A DNA stretch of 64,000 nucleotides from positions 10,193,677 through 10,257,676 of the forward strand of contig CM119266.1 of assembly GCA_051294375.1 (NCBI GenBank), written 5' to 3'. Positions 1-11,596 of this stretch are shown piece by piece. A model generated the notes under the pieces. The model did no database searches, was not told the DNA's origin, and saw only the letters and a list, made by a program, of their open reading frames with translations. The position numbers were made by a program, and so were the translations under genes. The first letter of the stretch is position 1. Every line of letters begins with the position of its first letter. This DNA comes from Paraspadella gotoi (lineage: Eukaryota; Chaetognatha).

Positions 1-1813
1 GAGGCTAAAAATGGAAATGGAAATGCGTGGGCGGGTGACAGAGGAAGGAAGAGAAGAGAAAACGCCCGTGGGCGTTGAAAAGAATATTAAGGGAGAAAGG
101 GAGGTGGGGAGGGCGGGTAAATTTAAATGGAGATGGGGGGGGGTAAGTCTCGGGAGTAATTCGGGTGAATAAAACCATAACGATTGAAATGAATTTTAAA
201 ATAAAGTTACTAATAAAGTAATACTAATACGAATCGGTGACCGAAAGAAATTAAGTGTAATCACTCATCACTAATCACTAATCAGTAATGGCATTTATCT
301 TTCTTACTTTAAAATTATCTTTAGTAATAATTGCAAAAATAGTGGCATATTAGCTCGTATTTCCTTTCCTCCCTTTTCTAAGGAGGTGATTCGCGGTTTT
401 TAAAAAATTAAAGCAGAAAATCAAACGAAGCAGAAAACTAATTTATAGGAATTTTGGCGACAAAAAAAATCATTAAAATCGATTATTTTTTTATTTTGAA
501 GTTCATTGACTCCGCGATTACGTTAGTGATAAACTTAATTATTCTTCATGGATTATTGTACTAATCTTTGAGTGGAAAATAGGGGTAAGCACTGAAAGGG
601 TAAAAATTTGATGATGTTAGGAAACTAGAAAAGCGATTTTTTTTAAATAGACCGGTTTGTTGAGTTTTGAATTGTCTTTATGAAAGTAAAAAAAGTGCTA
701 AAAATTTGTTTTAGGTTAATTTAAAAACGAGACGTTTGGGAAGTAAAAAGGCGTCCATAACTAATGTCGTCGTGACTTTTTAACGTTAAAAAAAATTATA
801 GGAAGAGAAAAATGCATGATCCCAGGCGTTGTCGCTTATAAAATGACGTAGAAACTCGGCGCTGAAATAAAATATCTGAACTAGTATTAAGGCTTTAAGC
901 AATTGACAATGGGATTTACAAGCGAGAGAGAGATTAATGAAGGACAGAGTTAATACTAATTTATAATCTCCTTTGAATGTGATGTCTCTTTCACAACTAA
1001 TATATATAATATAATATAATATGAAATTGGTACAACCAATATAAAAATTATCCATTCATTTAATAAATAAGCTATCTTAATAGCTTAATATATATTTTTT
1101 TTTGAGAAGCGTAAAATAACTCTCGTGGGGAGAGAGCGCTGGATCGAGGGCGAGAACCCGCGCCCGTGAATGGATATAAATGAGGGGAGACCGCGGAGAT
1201 TAAAAACGAAGGCTAACGATTTTTAAGTAGGCTGTTGTGGTGAGAGGCCTTAACGAGATCGTGATTGGCGACAGCAAAGGAGGGCTGGAGCGGAGAGGGG
1301 GGGCAATGTTTGTCGGGAAGGGGGCAAGCATTAGAATATAAAAACGCGTGAGAAGCTAAGAGGTTTGAGATTGAATAACAAATAATTGTGAAAGCCAGGA
1401 TATTAGTCTTATTACTATTCGTGAGAATTGGTAGGTTAAGGGCTCATAGTGCCCTTTTTTGAACCTTAGATGGCAGAAATGAAAACAAACTGGCAGGGGG
1501 AAGCTCTGACAAAAAGACAAGGATGTAAATTGTGTAACGGAGAGGGAAGTGTGTGTCTGGTGATATTTAAATGGTGAACATAGGAGTTTATGTAGGAAGC
1601 GGAAGTGAAAACCAAAAAAAAAAAATGAATGTGGATAGAACGTGGGAAGAGGAGAAATTGAGGGTGGGAATTTTAAAAAAAAATAACGCTAGTCGTAATA
1701 TTCGCGATAGAAGGGCGCGAGAACGGAATGAGGGGGAGCTCAGGGGGGGGGCAGGGGAGCGAGGCGATTTAAAATCAGCGCCTTGATGTAAAAAAGAAAA
1801 AAAAAAATTGCAG
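1..1813. other. AT-rich non-coding region, no gene seen
   Basis: I find no ORF with protein-like composition. The region contains short A/T runs, a TA-rich stretch near 1000-1095 and a GC-richer patch at 1120-1300. Bases 1019-1090 belong to a short dispersed repeat also seen near 8552 and 12528. Confidence 0.5.
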
Positions 1814-1924
1814 GAGCGTCATCGATGGGGCTGAGATTTGCTGAAGAACGCTGCAGTCATTCCTGCAGAAAGTTCGATTGATATGAACACTGGGGCGAGT
1901 AATAGAATCTGGCAAATCGATAAG
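1814..1924 (+). pseudogene. Candidate internal exon (37 codons) with one in-frame TGA
   Basis: A polypyrimidine-poor but usable acceptor (TTGCAG ending at 1813) and a strong donor (AAG|GTAAGG at 1924/1925) enclose exactly 111 bases, which is 37 codons in phase 0. One frame reads as normal protein, including DLLKNAAVIPAESS followed by a segment ending in RIWQIDK, but codon 7 is TGA. The other two frames also stop. I do not recognise the family. An acceptor directly after that stop would give a shorter open exon, or the stop may be a sequence error. No partner exons were identified on either side, so its gene is unknown. Splice-site quality and even codon phase are the only support. Confidence 0.3.
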
Positions 1925-1965
1925 GTAAGGTAATTATTGAGTCGCGAGACGCGACGAGGTTTCAA

Positions 1966-1996
<31 letters not shown>

Positions 1997-2275
1997 GGAC
2001 GGCGATGGCGACGACGATGGCGACGACGATGGCGACATCGAAAACGTCGACGACGTCATCATCGTCATCATCATCATCATCACCAGCGACGCTCGGCTCA
2101 TCTCCGCGTCATAAAGACAACAACGAGGCTCGTAATACGAAGACAATCGCCACCGCGCCTTCGACGATTAGCGTCGGCGTCGATGAGGGCGGGACTGCGT
2201 CGATCTCCCCCCCACTATGTCCCCCCCTTGCTCGTCCTCGACGATCGGTCGCGGTATTGGGGGGGGGAGCGGGAA

Positions 2276-2346
2276 ATGAAGGGGTGAAAACTGAAGGGGT
2301 GAAAACTGAAGGGGTGAAGACTGAAGGGGTGAAGACTGAAGAGGGT
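2276..2346. repeat. 15-bp minisatellite, about 4.5 copies
   Basis: Tandem copies of TGAAGGGGTGAAAAC, with the last copies changed to TGAAGGGGTGAAGAC. It lies just downstream of a (GAC)n/(ATC)n-rich stretch (1966-2085). Six-frame translations across it are low-complexity and not treated as genes. Confidence 0.85.
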
Positions 2347-2965
2347 TGGATTCGATTCCTGGTTTGTTTTTTAATGAGAGAGCGGGGGTGTTAGCGGGTG
2401 GGGGGCGAAGCTGCAATGATGAGACGTTTTTTTTGGTCATCGTCATTGTTAATGATGTCATTGTTGTTGTTGTTGTTTTTGCTGTGGTCGAAGGGATGGA
2501 CCCGGTTCATTTTAGAGAGGATTCTTTATCGAGGTAAAGTGTAAACAAAACTATGCAAATTCTAATATAAAGGGATCGTCAATGTCTTGGAATGTCTACT
2601 GATACCCAATTATTTATCGAGGACGAGTTATTATTTGCTGCCGCAGCTTTATATAAAGTTTTCGAAAAGCAGACATCACGATCACAACACTAACCCTCAC
2701 CCCCCCTTCGCAAGCTTTGTCTACCCTCGACCCTCGGACATCGAGATGCATTGATGATCTCTCTCTTTCTCTCTTTGTGTGTGTGTGTCTCTCTCTCTCT
2801 TTCAATTCCTGGAGAAACAATATTTTAATAACTTCGACCTTCGTCGCCGGTTCTCTATCACTCCGTCTCTTTCTCTCNNNNNNNNNNNNNNNNNNNNNNN
2901 NNCCTCTCTCTGATGCACGTCTCTCTCTTACTGCTCTCTTCTCTCTCTTCTCCTCTCTCTCTCTC

Positions 2966-3005
<40 letters not shown>

Positions 3006-3474
3006 TCTTCATTCACCGACCGCAGTGAGATTTCTCTCTCTCGCGAAAAGAAGATTCGTTCGACGCTAACAGAGAGCGATTCGCCAGCTTGCCGCTGTCG
3101 CCGCTGCTGCCCCTGCTGAGAAAAGTGAGGGACATAGAATTAGAAAGGGAAGAAAGGAAAGAGAAAATTAAAAATTCGAAGGCGAGATTCTAGAAGGAGA
3201 AAAAAAGGAAAGAAAAAAAAAAGGAAAGAAAAAAAAGGAAAATACGAAAAAAAAAAAGAAATTAATAAAAGAAGGAAAATATAAATTATTCGCAAACCAA
3301 ATGATTTTTTTTTTCCTCCCCCCTCCCTTGGCTCATCGTTGTGTGGAATTTTAATTTCCGCATAAAAAAGGTTTTAAGTTCGACTCGGGGAAAAGTCGTA
3401 ATCGATCGAATCTTCTCTGGACTTTGCTTGTGCTTGCTATATGCTTGCTTTGTTGATTCTTTATCTCTGCTCTC

Positions 3475-3533
<59 letters not shown>

Positions 3534-4006
3534 TCTTCTCTCTCTATCCACGATTCTTCCCGCCATCTCCCAGGGATCTTCTCATTGCGTCGCCGTCGAC
3601 TCGATCCTTGAAAATTTATCGAGCGACAGTTGTCCCGCGTGGACGCCTTCGACATTCACCGTCATTCGTCACGTCTGTTCACAATCACTATCACTGACAC
3701 TTGACTCTGTCATCGTTTTTCGCTTCGTCGTCGTTGCGGTTGTCGACCTCATCGATCCGGGACGCCCGACCCGCTGGGGGTACGCGCTGCCGCGAAAACA
3801 ACGAAGATAAAAGAGAGCAAGAAGAGAGGCAGAGAGATTTGACGGAGAGGAGAGAGCAGGGAGAAGAGAGAGAGAGACAGAGAGGAGATGAGGATCGAGA
3901 GAGAGATTGAGAGATGAGGAGAGAGACCTGTACTGGTTTTTATGCGTTCTAAGAAATTCCCCAGACCTGAATGAGTCAGGCCACGCAATGAGCCGGAAGA
4001 CGCGAA

Positions 4007-4437
4007 GAGTCACGTGACCGACGCGAATCCTAATGACAGGTCACGTGACATGTCAAGTCATGACATGTCTCGAAATCGGCATCGAATCGATTGACATTCG
4101 CTTCTTGAAGAGACTTCACTCGACCTCCTCTTTGTGATTTATTCCGCAAATGTATTCGTGAATTTGTGAGTTCGTGAACTCAGTCCTCTGCGATTCTTCA
4201 TTTTGTGACCAAAAAGGTTTTTGACTTGACAAATCGTACAGTTAATCGTGAACTGACAAAGTATTTACAATATTCCTTCATAATTCATAATGTATTTTTG
4301 TAAATTTCCTTTCATTTTACAATGTTCAAAAATAAACTTCAATTATATAATAATTCATTTTGTAGAAAGAGAGACATACGCGACGCATCTTCGACACGTG
4401 ACCCGAAGGCGAGGCGAGGCGCGAAAGGTCACGTGAT
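4007..4437. promoter_or_regulatory. Cluster of CACGTG palindromes
   Basis: GTCACGTGAC or close relatives occur near 4009, 4041, 4396 and 4427. Two TGACATGTC palindromes lie between them, near 4047-4070. CACGTG is the E-box core bound by Mitf/TFE/USF/Myc-type bHLH-zip factors. Four in 430 bases of AT-rich DNA is more than expected by chance. No adjacent gene start could be identified, so the role is unknown. Confidence 0.3.
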
Positions 4438-5075
4438 CGGCGCGAAAATAATCGTTAGACGCCGGAAGAAGAATCGAAGAGGGGGGGAGAGAAATGGAAG
4501 GAGAGAAGTAAAATAAAGAGGAGGAGGAAGAAGAAGAAGAAGAAGAAGAAGAAGAAGAAGAAGAAGAACGGTGAGAGAAGATTAACGATGAGAAAGGAGA
4601 GAGGAAAGAATATGGATGTTGGGACAATCGTTTGTCATTCGTCACCATGGCGACGGAAAGAGAAAACGCGGTCTTTCAAGTCGCTAAGGATTTTGTTTGA
4701 ATCGTAAAATATTTTTGTTGGTTTCGTTGACATTTTTTAAGACTGATTTTGTTACTATTTTAAACTAAACATTAGAAATGACGCGTTCAAAAAAATAAAT
4801 TAAAGATAATTATCGCATGACTTCGGAATAGTTGGTAAAATTTTAAAGGCTATTTACTTTTAAGTAATCACCCAATAGCCTTCAGTTTATACTATTGAAT
4901 AAAGATAATCCTTCAACCTCTGCGCTTTTATTTTGATTGATTTCGTGATAAACAAAATCGTGACTTTATGACGGAATTTCTTTTTCCCCTTTTTTTCGAT
5001 TTTCGAGACGGCCTGGAGCTAAAAAAGATAAAATCTAATCATATGGTTCGCCAACGTCACCATTATTGTCCGGGG

Positions 5076-5182
<107 letters not shown>

Positions 5183-5208
5183 GAGAGAGAGAGAGAGAGA
5201 TTAGAGAA

Positions 5209-5265
<57 letters not shown>

Positions 5266-5465
5266 AGAGATGAGAGAGAACGAGAGAGAGAGGGTATGAG
5301 AGAGCGATTCGTAGTTCGTAGTGACGCTGAGCGAAAAGAGGCGAGAAAGAGAGACGCCAATATTCGTTATCACGAAATCATTTTTAATAACAGTTATAAG
5401 AGAGAGGAAAAAGGAAAAGGGGAGATGGTGAGAGGAGAGAGAGAGAGAAGAGAGAGGAGAGAGAG

Positions 5466-5520
<55 letters not shown>

Positions 5521-5552
5521 TTTTCATGGGTTTTCATTGAGACTCGGAGTAA

Positions 5553-5729
5553 ATGACCATGGAAGATTATCAAAGGATTTGGAGAACCGGGAAACCGGCG
5601 CCGGGACCGGGCCGCGCGGCGCCAGCACCCAGCCGGAAAAAAGGTGGGGGAATAGTCCGATGGATATCCAGGCAGTATGGAGGTGGATTGAAGAAAGATC
5701 GTCAGAGGAGTCACGAAGCGAATATGTGA
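5553..5729 (+). CDS. Small ORF, 58 codons, candidate first coding exon
   Basis: Two ATGs in the same frame (5553 and 5559). The second sits in ACCATGG, an ideal animal initiation context. The product starts MEDYQRIWRTGKPAPGPG and then becomes Pro/Ala- and Lys/Gly-rich. It ends in TGA at 5727-5729 unless spliced; GAG|GTGGAT near 5680 could be a donor. The GC-rich block (5575-5640) stands out from its surroundings and follows a (GA)n tract, as promoters sometimes do in such genomes. No family is recognised and no downstream exon was found. It may equally be chance. Confidence 0.25.
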   Translation: MTMEDYQRIWRTGKPAPGPGRAAPAPSRKKGGGIVRWISRQYGGGLKKDRQRSHEANM

Positions 5730-6228
5730 GGATTATGAAAGTTACCAGGAGTATTGAGAACGAGAGAAAGTAAGTTGTAAATGGAGTGTTATATGGAGGG
5801 AGGTGAGGCCAGCCAAATCCAATGAGGGACGGCCGGGGTTTTATTTTTCTCTGCCCGGCACAGAAGTAGGAAGGGAGATGAGAGCGGTAAGTTGATGTGG
5901 AGAGGAGCGGGAGGGATGGAATGTGGAGCGGTAGAAGTGATGTAGGAGGGGTAGGGAGGGGAAAGAGCTGAATCGGAGGAAAGGTTAATTTGTTTTGCGT
6001 CTTATCTTTAGTTGGGTGCAGGGTTGGTCTTTGTTTTTAGCGAGGAACCTTGTCAAAGGATGGAGAAGAGGTTTAAAAAATTAAAGATGATAAATTTAGT
6101 GTTTGGAGAGCAAACAAAATTATCGGTGAACGAGCATATTGATTGGCGGGGAAGTAAGACTAGGGAAGGAAGTCAATAAGAACAAGGAATAGATACATAG
6201 TACTAGATAGATAGATAGATAGGATAGA

Positions 6229-6268
<40 letters not shown>

Positions 6269-6623
6269 ATAGAGGTCACACACCAAAAAGAAAATTTCTG
6301 AAAAAAAAGAATTAAAAATTTATATGGAGAAAACAATTTTAGAAGAAAGTGATGTATGAATTATTGGTCATTCATAAAAGTTGGTTTTAACAAAAAGTTT
6401 ATATAAACAGCTGGTTATTAGAGTCAAGTCGGAAAGAGAGTTTAAAGGACAAGCTTGGAATTAAGGGGATCGTCAGTCAAAAGAGATGATTTGAGGGGCG
6501 CCCGAGTACCGAATCCCGGGAATCCAGTGGGACGATAGAGATCGAAATGCTAGTTTCATCGCGAGGGTTAAATCATTTCCTCTTTCATCCGGGGACGACA
6601 TTCGTAAGCGGATAACAGAAAGA

Positions 6624-6659
<36 letters not shown>

Positions 6660-6677
6660 GAGCGAAACGAGAGAGAG

Positions 6678-6708
<31 letters not shown>

Positions 6709-7036
6709 ATGAGAGAAAATCGTAGCTGAACCTTGACTCATGCTCACTCTTACCGGTCTCCCAACAACACAACCCGAACTTACTCCTCTCGCTCTCTCTC
6801 CTCTCCTCTCCCTCGCTCTCCCTCTCTCTCTCTCTCTCCTCCTCTCTCTCTCTCTCTCTGCTCTCTCTCTCGTCTCTCTCTCTCTCTCTCTGCTCTAAAC
6901 GAAGCAAGTATCGCTGTCATACTATGCAAGTCTCAATCTTGTTCTCCTATATAAAACACGAAATAGGAATATCATTGTCAGACCGAAACGAGAATTTGCG
7001 AGTTTCTAGTTTCCGTTTTTGAGTCGATCTCGACGT
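5730..7036. other. Non-coding stretch with GATA repeat
   Basis: No coding signal seen. It contains a (GATA)n tract at about 6205-6267 with one interruption, and GA/CT-rich blocks at 6625-6720 and 6786-6900 that are partly complementary to each other, so they could form an imperfect hairpin. Confidence 0.5.
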
Positions 7037-7215
7037 CGGGGCTTTTTTCCTCTTTCTTCTTTCCTCTTTCCTCTTCTCTCTTTCACTTCCTCTTTCTGGT
7101 CCCTCCCTTCCTCCTTCTTGCTGTTGGGGCTTTTTTCCTCTTTCCTCTTCTCTCTTTCACTTCCTCTTTCTGGTCCCTCCCTCCCTCCTTCTTGCTGTTG
7201 GGGCTTTTTTCCTCT
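7037..7215. repeat. Tandem 75-88 bp pyrimidine-rich repeat
   Basis: The block starting GGGGCTTTTTTCCTC occurs at about 7037, 7125 and 7200. The first two copies continue through CACTTCCTCTTTCTGGTCCC and CTTCTTGCTGTT; the third is partial. A (TTTC)n tract (about 7325-7358) runs into the 25-base gap at 7359-7383. Confidence 0.8.
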
Positions 7216-7322
7216 TCTTCTCCTTCTCTCTTTCTCTCTCTCCCTCTCTATCATTTTCTTTCCTCTCGCTCTTCTCCATACTCACTTCTCCCTCCCGGTT
7301 TTTTTTACTACTTATTTCTTTT

Positions 7323-7353
<31 letters not shown>

Positions 7354-7529
7354 CTTTCNNNNNNNNNNNNNNNNNNNNNNNNNTATCTTTCTATTCATTT
7401 CTAATTTCTTTTGTTCCAGTGAGACGTTATAATCTTTCTTCGTCTTTCTTTAAGATATCCACCTCCAATCCCTCTCTTTCTGTTTTTTCTTACTATCATC
7501 CTGTTATGTACTGAGAAAAAATATCAGAC

Positions 7530-7725
7530 TAAAAGCATTGAAAATAATAAAATTCTACAGTCTAATGTGAATAACATTGCGGTTTAAGATGAAATATCTT
7601 TTAAACTGAATCATGAGTTATTTACATTTGTTCTCATATCCATATACTTGAGTTACGTTTAAAACCAAGGTTATAATGCTATTCTCTAAAGTATATTCCT
7701 TAACTCCTTATATTCAAATAAGAAT
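7530..7725 (-). repeat. Dispersed repeat copy 1 (inverted relative to 14405-14590)
   Basis: The reverse complement of this segment matches 14405-14590 over nearly its whole length, with small indels. Shared blocks include ATAACCTTGGTTTTAAACGT and AACTCATGATTCAGT. Length under 200 bp, AT-rich and no coding capacity, so a MITE-like or other short non-autonomous element is possible. I could not define terminal repeats or target-site duplications. Confidence 0.65.
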
Positions 7726-9019
7726 GATAGATATTCACCGTTTCTCACGAGAAGAAAAAAAAATGGATCGTTAGTTCGACTCGCGTCTCGAAGTTTTCTT
7801 TTTCGCTTTCGTGGGCAAAATCCGTAAAGTTACAGGGCGGTTCAGTCCGAGATTGAAAATAATTAGGCCCAAAATGAGATTATTTCTCTCGAACAACCCT
7901 GTAATTTTTATCTCGTTGTCGACGAGGATCTGAAGAATATCAATCTCCTCACGGTATGATACATATAATAAATCTCCCATCACTGTAATGCTTCGTTAGA
8001 TTAGACATTCCTTTCCCTCAAAATTAATTTGACACGTATGTCGTTAGATTTGAAAAGAGAAAAATGCCGTATCCTTCCTTGGCTATTAACTTCTGTCGCA
8101 TATAACGAGATGCCAAAACGCTCGGATATGAAAAAAAACGCGCATAAAGAAAAAAAAGAAAAAAAAATCGGAGACTCGTCTCGTGACGAGTTTATCGCCA
8201 TGGCAACGACTTAGCAACGACTTCGACAGCGACTCGAGACGCGGCTCGACGCTTTGCTGCCCAATTCGAGTTTTTCCTCATCTCCCTCACCCCTTTCCNN
8301 NNNNNNNNATAGAGACAGATGGACTGACTGACAACAACCCGATCCACGTTCTCGAATTATAAAACGCTCGAAGGGAAAACCCATTCGAGAAAATTGAAGC
8401 GCCTCCCATTTTGAAGGTCGGGAGAAGTAATACTCACCCAATATTGACGTTTTAGGGTTATTGGGTTAAGCGCTCGGAAGAAAAGATTGGGCAGGTTTGC
8501 CCAATAGGCAGGCTTGGCTCAAAGTGAAACTAGAAACGAGAGTTCTATTCTTATGAAAATGGGACGACCAACATAAAATCATTCATCTTTTTCAATAGAT
8601 AAGCTTTCTTGTCTCCTAACTTTTAACTGGCTATTTTGGGTTAAGTCCTACAAGGTAATAACATAAAATAGCATTGCCTTTCATCTAGACTCTCTCACAG
8701 ACTACTAGTTTATTAACTAACTGTTTTTACTAACAGTTTAAAATGAATATCGAATTATTAATATCTCTTCAGTCTTCACCTCCATCATCTCCGCGAGTGA
8801 AGAATCAGTTCAACCGCGGACTCGTGAATCACGTGATTATATCCCCGTTTTCTTCTCTTTCACCTTCTGTCTTAATCACCGACGATTTTAAACTCGTCAA
8901 GTGGCCGCGGCTTCAACGTCCTTGGCTGTCAGACGTCGTTTCCACTTTTTTTTTCTTTTAAAGAGGAAATCAGTGAAACATTGTCTCACGTGTGTCCTTT
9001 GCCTCACAATTTTCACTCA
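7726..9019. other. Non-coding region, no gene seen
   Basis: It has short mixed-frame ORFs only and a 10-base gap at 8299-8308. Bases 8552-8625 match the short dispersed repeat also seen at 1019 and 12528 (shared core ATGAAAATGG followed by ACCAA). I see nothing else. Confidence 0.4.
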
Positions 9020-10020
9020 CTTGTTCTTCTGAGAAGTTTCACTCATTTCTCTCATTCGAGCGAATCACTTGGGTATCGTCGTCTCACTCGTGTTTACGTA
9101 TGTCGTATGTCGTATGTTTACGTATGTCGTATGTGCCAACTTTTCGCTTAGCTTCATTCGATTGTCAAGTTTCGTCTTTAAGTCGTTGAGATCCCATCTT
9201 TTACACTCCGTCAATCTTGTTAAACCAGACGAGAATTCCAAATGGATTACTCAAGTTAATACGTAGTTTAAAAAAGAAAATAAAAGTAGGTAAACAAACT
9301 TTACTATGTATTATCGGTATGACGTTTTCAATCAGTTAGTGTAACAACTCAATAACAACTTAACGCGGTGTAAAAAACAAATTTACAATCATTCCCAAAT
9401 GGTTTGTCATCTTTGAGTTTTTAACGTCTTCCTCGTCGTCGTCGTCGTCGTCGACATCGCCCAACCTCCTCTTCAAAAGCTTCTTTGACGCCACATTGAA
9501 GATGCCTCGCCTCATCTCCGCCTCAGAGACCCCGATGGCAGCGGCGGCCGCNNNNNNNNNNNNNNNNNNNNNNNNNCGTCGGTCTCCGCCGCTGTCGTGC
9601 CTCGCGGCCCGGAGGACGCGGCGTTGAGCGCGGCGCGGCGGCGGCGGCGGCGGCAGGCCCGAGGACCCCGAAGATCCCGTTGCAGGGAGGTGCCAACGAT
9701 CTCGCGGAGTCCGGACTCTGGGGGTCGAAGCGATGGGGACTCGGATGTGGGAGAGGAGAATGTGAGAATGGAGAGGAGGGTTGTGTGAGGAAAATATCGA
9801 TGTGACGAGTTGTGAGTTGTGACACCGTGAAAACGAGATGGTGTTGAGATGAAGGGAGGGAAGTTTAGAGCAGGTTTCAATGTGATACAGGGAAAGTGAA
9901 AAAGTGATAGGGTAATTTTTAGTCAAAACTAAAAACTAATTTTAGCATTAACTGGTTTTTCATGGTTTTTGAATTTATGCAAATAAGAATTTTTATGTCA
10001 TGATTATTCTTTAAATCATT
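9020..10020. repeat. Left arm of a large inverted duplication
   Basis: This arm matches the reverse complement of about 10294-11394, with many one- and two-base insertions in the other arm. Shared landmarks include the GC-rich proline/alanine-coding block, the ATCGATATT block and the CGTATGTCGTATGT cluster at 9098-9135. A 25-base gap at 9552-9576 lies inside. See the finding on this region; an assembly or read artefact is the likeliest explanation. Confidence 0.8.
9360..9790 (-). CDS. Possible coding segment of unknown function
   Basis: On the minus strand a GC-rich frame reads through the gap (9552-9576) into GIFNVASKKLLKRRLG, an Asp/Glu run from a (GAC)n repeat, and ends at TAA at 9360-9362 after MTNHLGMIVNLFF. 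Upstream it is Pro/Ala/Arg-rich and open in several frames. The other arm of the inverted duplication preserves SKKLLKR and GMIVNF but with frame-changing indels. I do not recognise a family and no splice sites are certain. Confidence 0.25.
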
Positions 10021-10199
10021 CAAATTTCAAGGACGAACTCATTGGCTGTCGCTCGTAGTTTTTTTAAAAATACATCTAAACATTTTTTTCATATTTTTCA
10101 TATTGGTCAGGAAAAATTGTTCTTACTCTGTACTTTCGCCTGGAGAAGAGAAAGATACGGTCGAGAGAAATTGGAAAGAATTGAAAAACTACGGAGGAA
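10021..10199. repeat. Direct repeat X, copy 1 (matches 11419-11596)
   Basis: About 178 bases, from AAATTTCAAGGACG to AAAACTACGGAGG, are almost identical to 11419-11596, which starts directly after a 25-base gap. One extra base is seen in the second copy. Confidence 0.85.
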
Positions 10200-10293
10200 G
10201 TTTTAGAGCAGGGTTTCAATGTGATACAGGGAAAGTAAAAATGTGATAGGGGTAAGTTTTTAGTTTTTAGCATTTAACTGATTTTTTCATGGT

Positions 10294-11394
10294 TTTTGAG
10301 TAATGATTTAAAGAATAATCATGAACATAAAAATTCTCTATTTGCATAAATTCAAAAACCGATGAAAAAAAACATCAGTTATTAATGCTAAAATATGTTT
10401 CTTAGTTTTGACTAAAAAATTACCCCTATCACTTTTTTCACTTTCCCTGTATCACATTGAAACCCTGCTCTCTAAACTTCCCCCCTTACAATCTCGTTTC
10501 ACTGATGTTCACAATCACAACTCTCACATCGATATTCTCCCTCACACAAACCCTCTCCCCTCCATTCTCACAATTCTCCTCTCCCCACACTCGCCGGAGT
10601 CGCCCATCGCTTCGACCCCCCAGAGTCCGGACTCCGCGAGATCGTTGGCACCTCCGGAACGGGACTCTTCGGGGTCCTCGGCTCTGCCGCCGCCGCCGCC
10701 GCACGCCGCCCGCGCTCAACGCCGCGCATCCTCCGGGCCGCGAGGCAGACAGCCGGCGGAGACCGACGCGGCCGCCGCTGCCATCCGGGTCTCTGAGGCG
10801 GAGAGATGAGTGGCGCAGGCCATCTCTCAATGTGGCCGTCAAAGAAGCTTTTGAAGAGGATTGGAAGATTGGGGGCGGAATTAGTCGACGACGAAGACGA
10901 GACGAGGAAGCACGTTAAAAAACTCAAAAGAGTGACAAAACCATTTGGAATGATTGTAAATTTTTTGTGTTACACCGCTAGTTCACCAGTGTGTTATATG
11001 AAGTTAGTCGTACACACTAACATTGATCTTGAAACGTTTCATACTCGATAAACATAGTGTAAAGTTTGTCATATACCGTAATTTTTTTTCTTTTTTAAAG
11101 CACTAACGTATTTAACCTTGAAGTAACCATCCATCTTGGAATTCTCGTCTAGCGTTTAACAAATTGGACGGAAGATGTAAAAGATGGTGATCTCAACGAC
11201 TTAAAGACGAAACTTGACAATCGAAAACTGGAAGCCAAGCGGAAAAGTGAGCACCATACTACATCTACCCCGTAACCGGATCATTTACGACATATTTACG
11301 ACATACGATTCATACCCCTAAACAGCCGACGTGATGAGACGACTATACCCCACAGTGAAGTGAGTTCCCCACTACAGAATGCTGGAGAAGGAGA
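10294..11394. repeat. Right arm of the large inverted duplication
   Basis: It is the reverse complement of 9020-10020 with a high density of small insertions, and ends at the 25-base gap 11395-11419. The preceding 10199-10293 repeats 9868-9965 in direct orientation, so the structure is a mosaic rather than a simple palindrome. Confidence 0.75.
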
Positions 11395-11596
11395 NNNNNN
11401 NNNNNNNNNNNNNNNNNNNAAATTTCAAGGACGAACTCATTGGCTGTCGCTCGTAGTTTTTTTAAAAATACATCTAAACATTTTTTTCATATTTTTCCAT
11501 ATTGGTCAGGAAAAATTGTTCTTACTCTGTACTTTCGCCTGGAGAAGAGAAAGATACGGTCGAGAGAAATTGGAAAGAATTGAAAAACTACGGAGG

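Noticed and set aside
1814-1924. Selenocysteine at the in-frame TGA
   Set aside because: No selenoprotein family or SECIS-like element could be recognised, and a base error or pseudogene is simpler.
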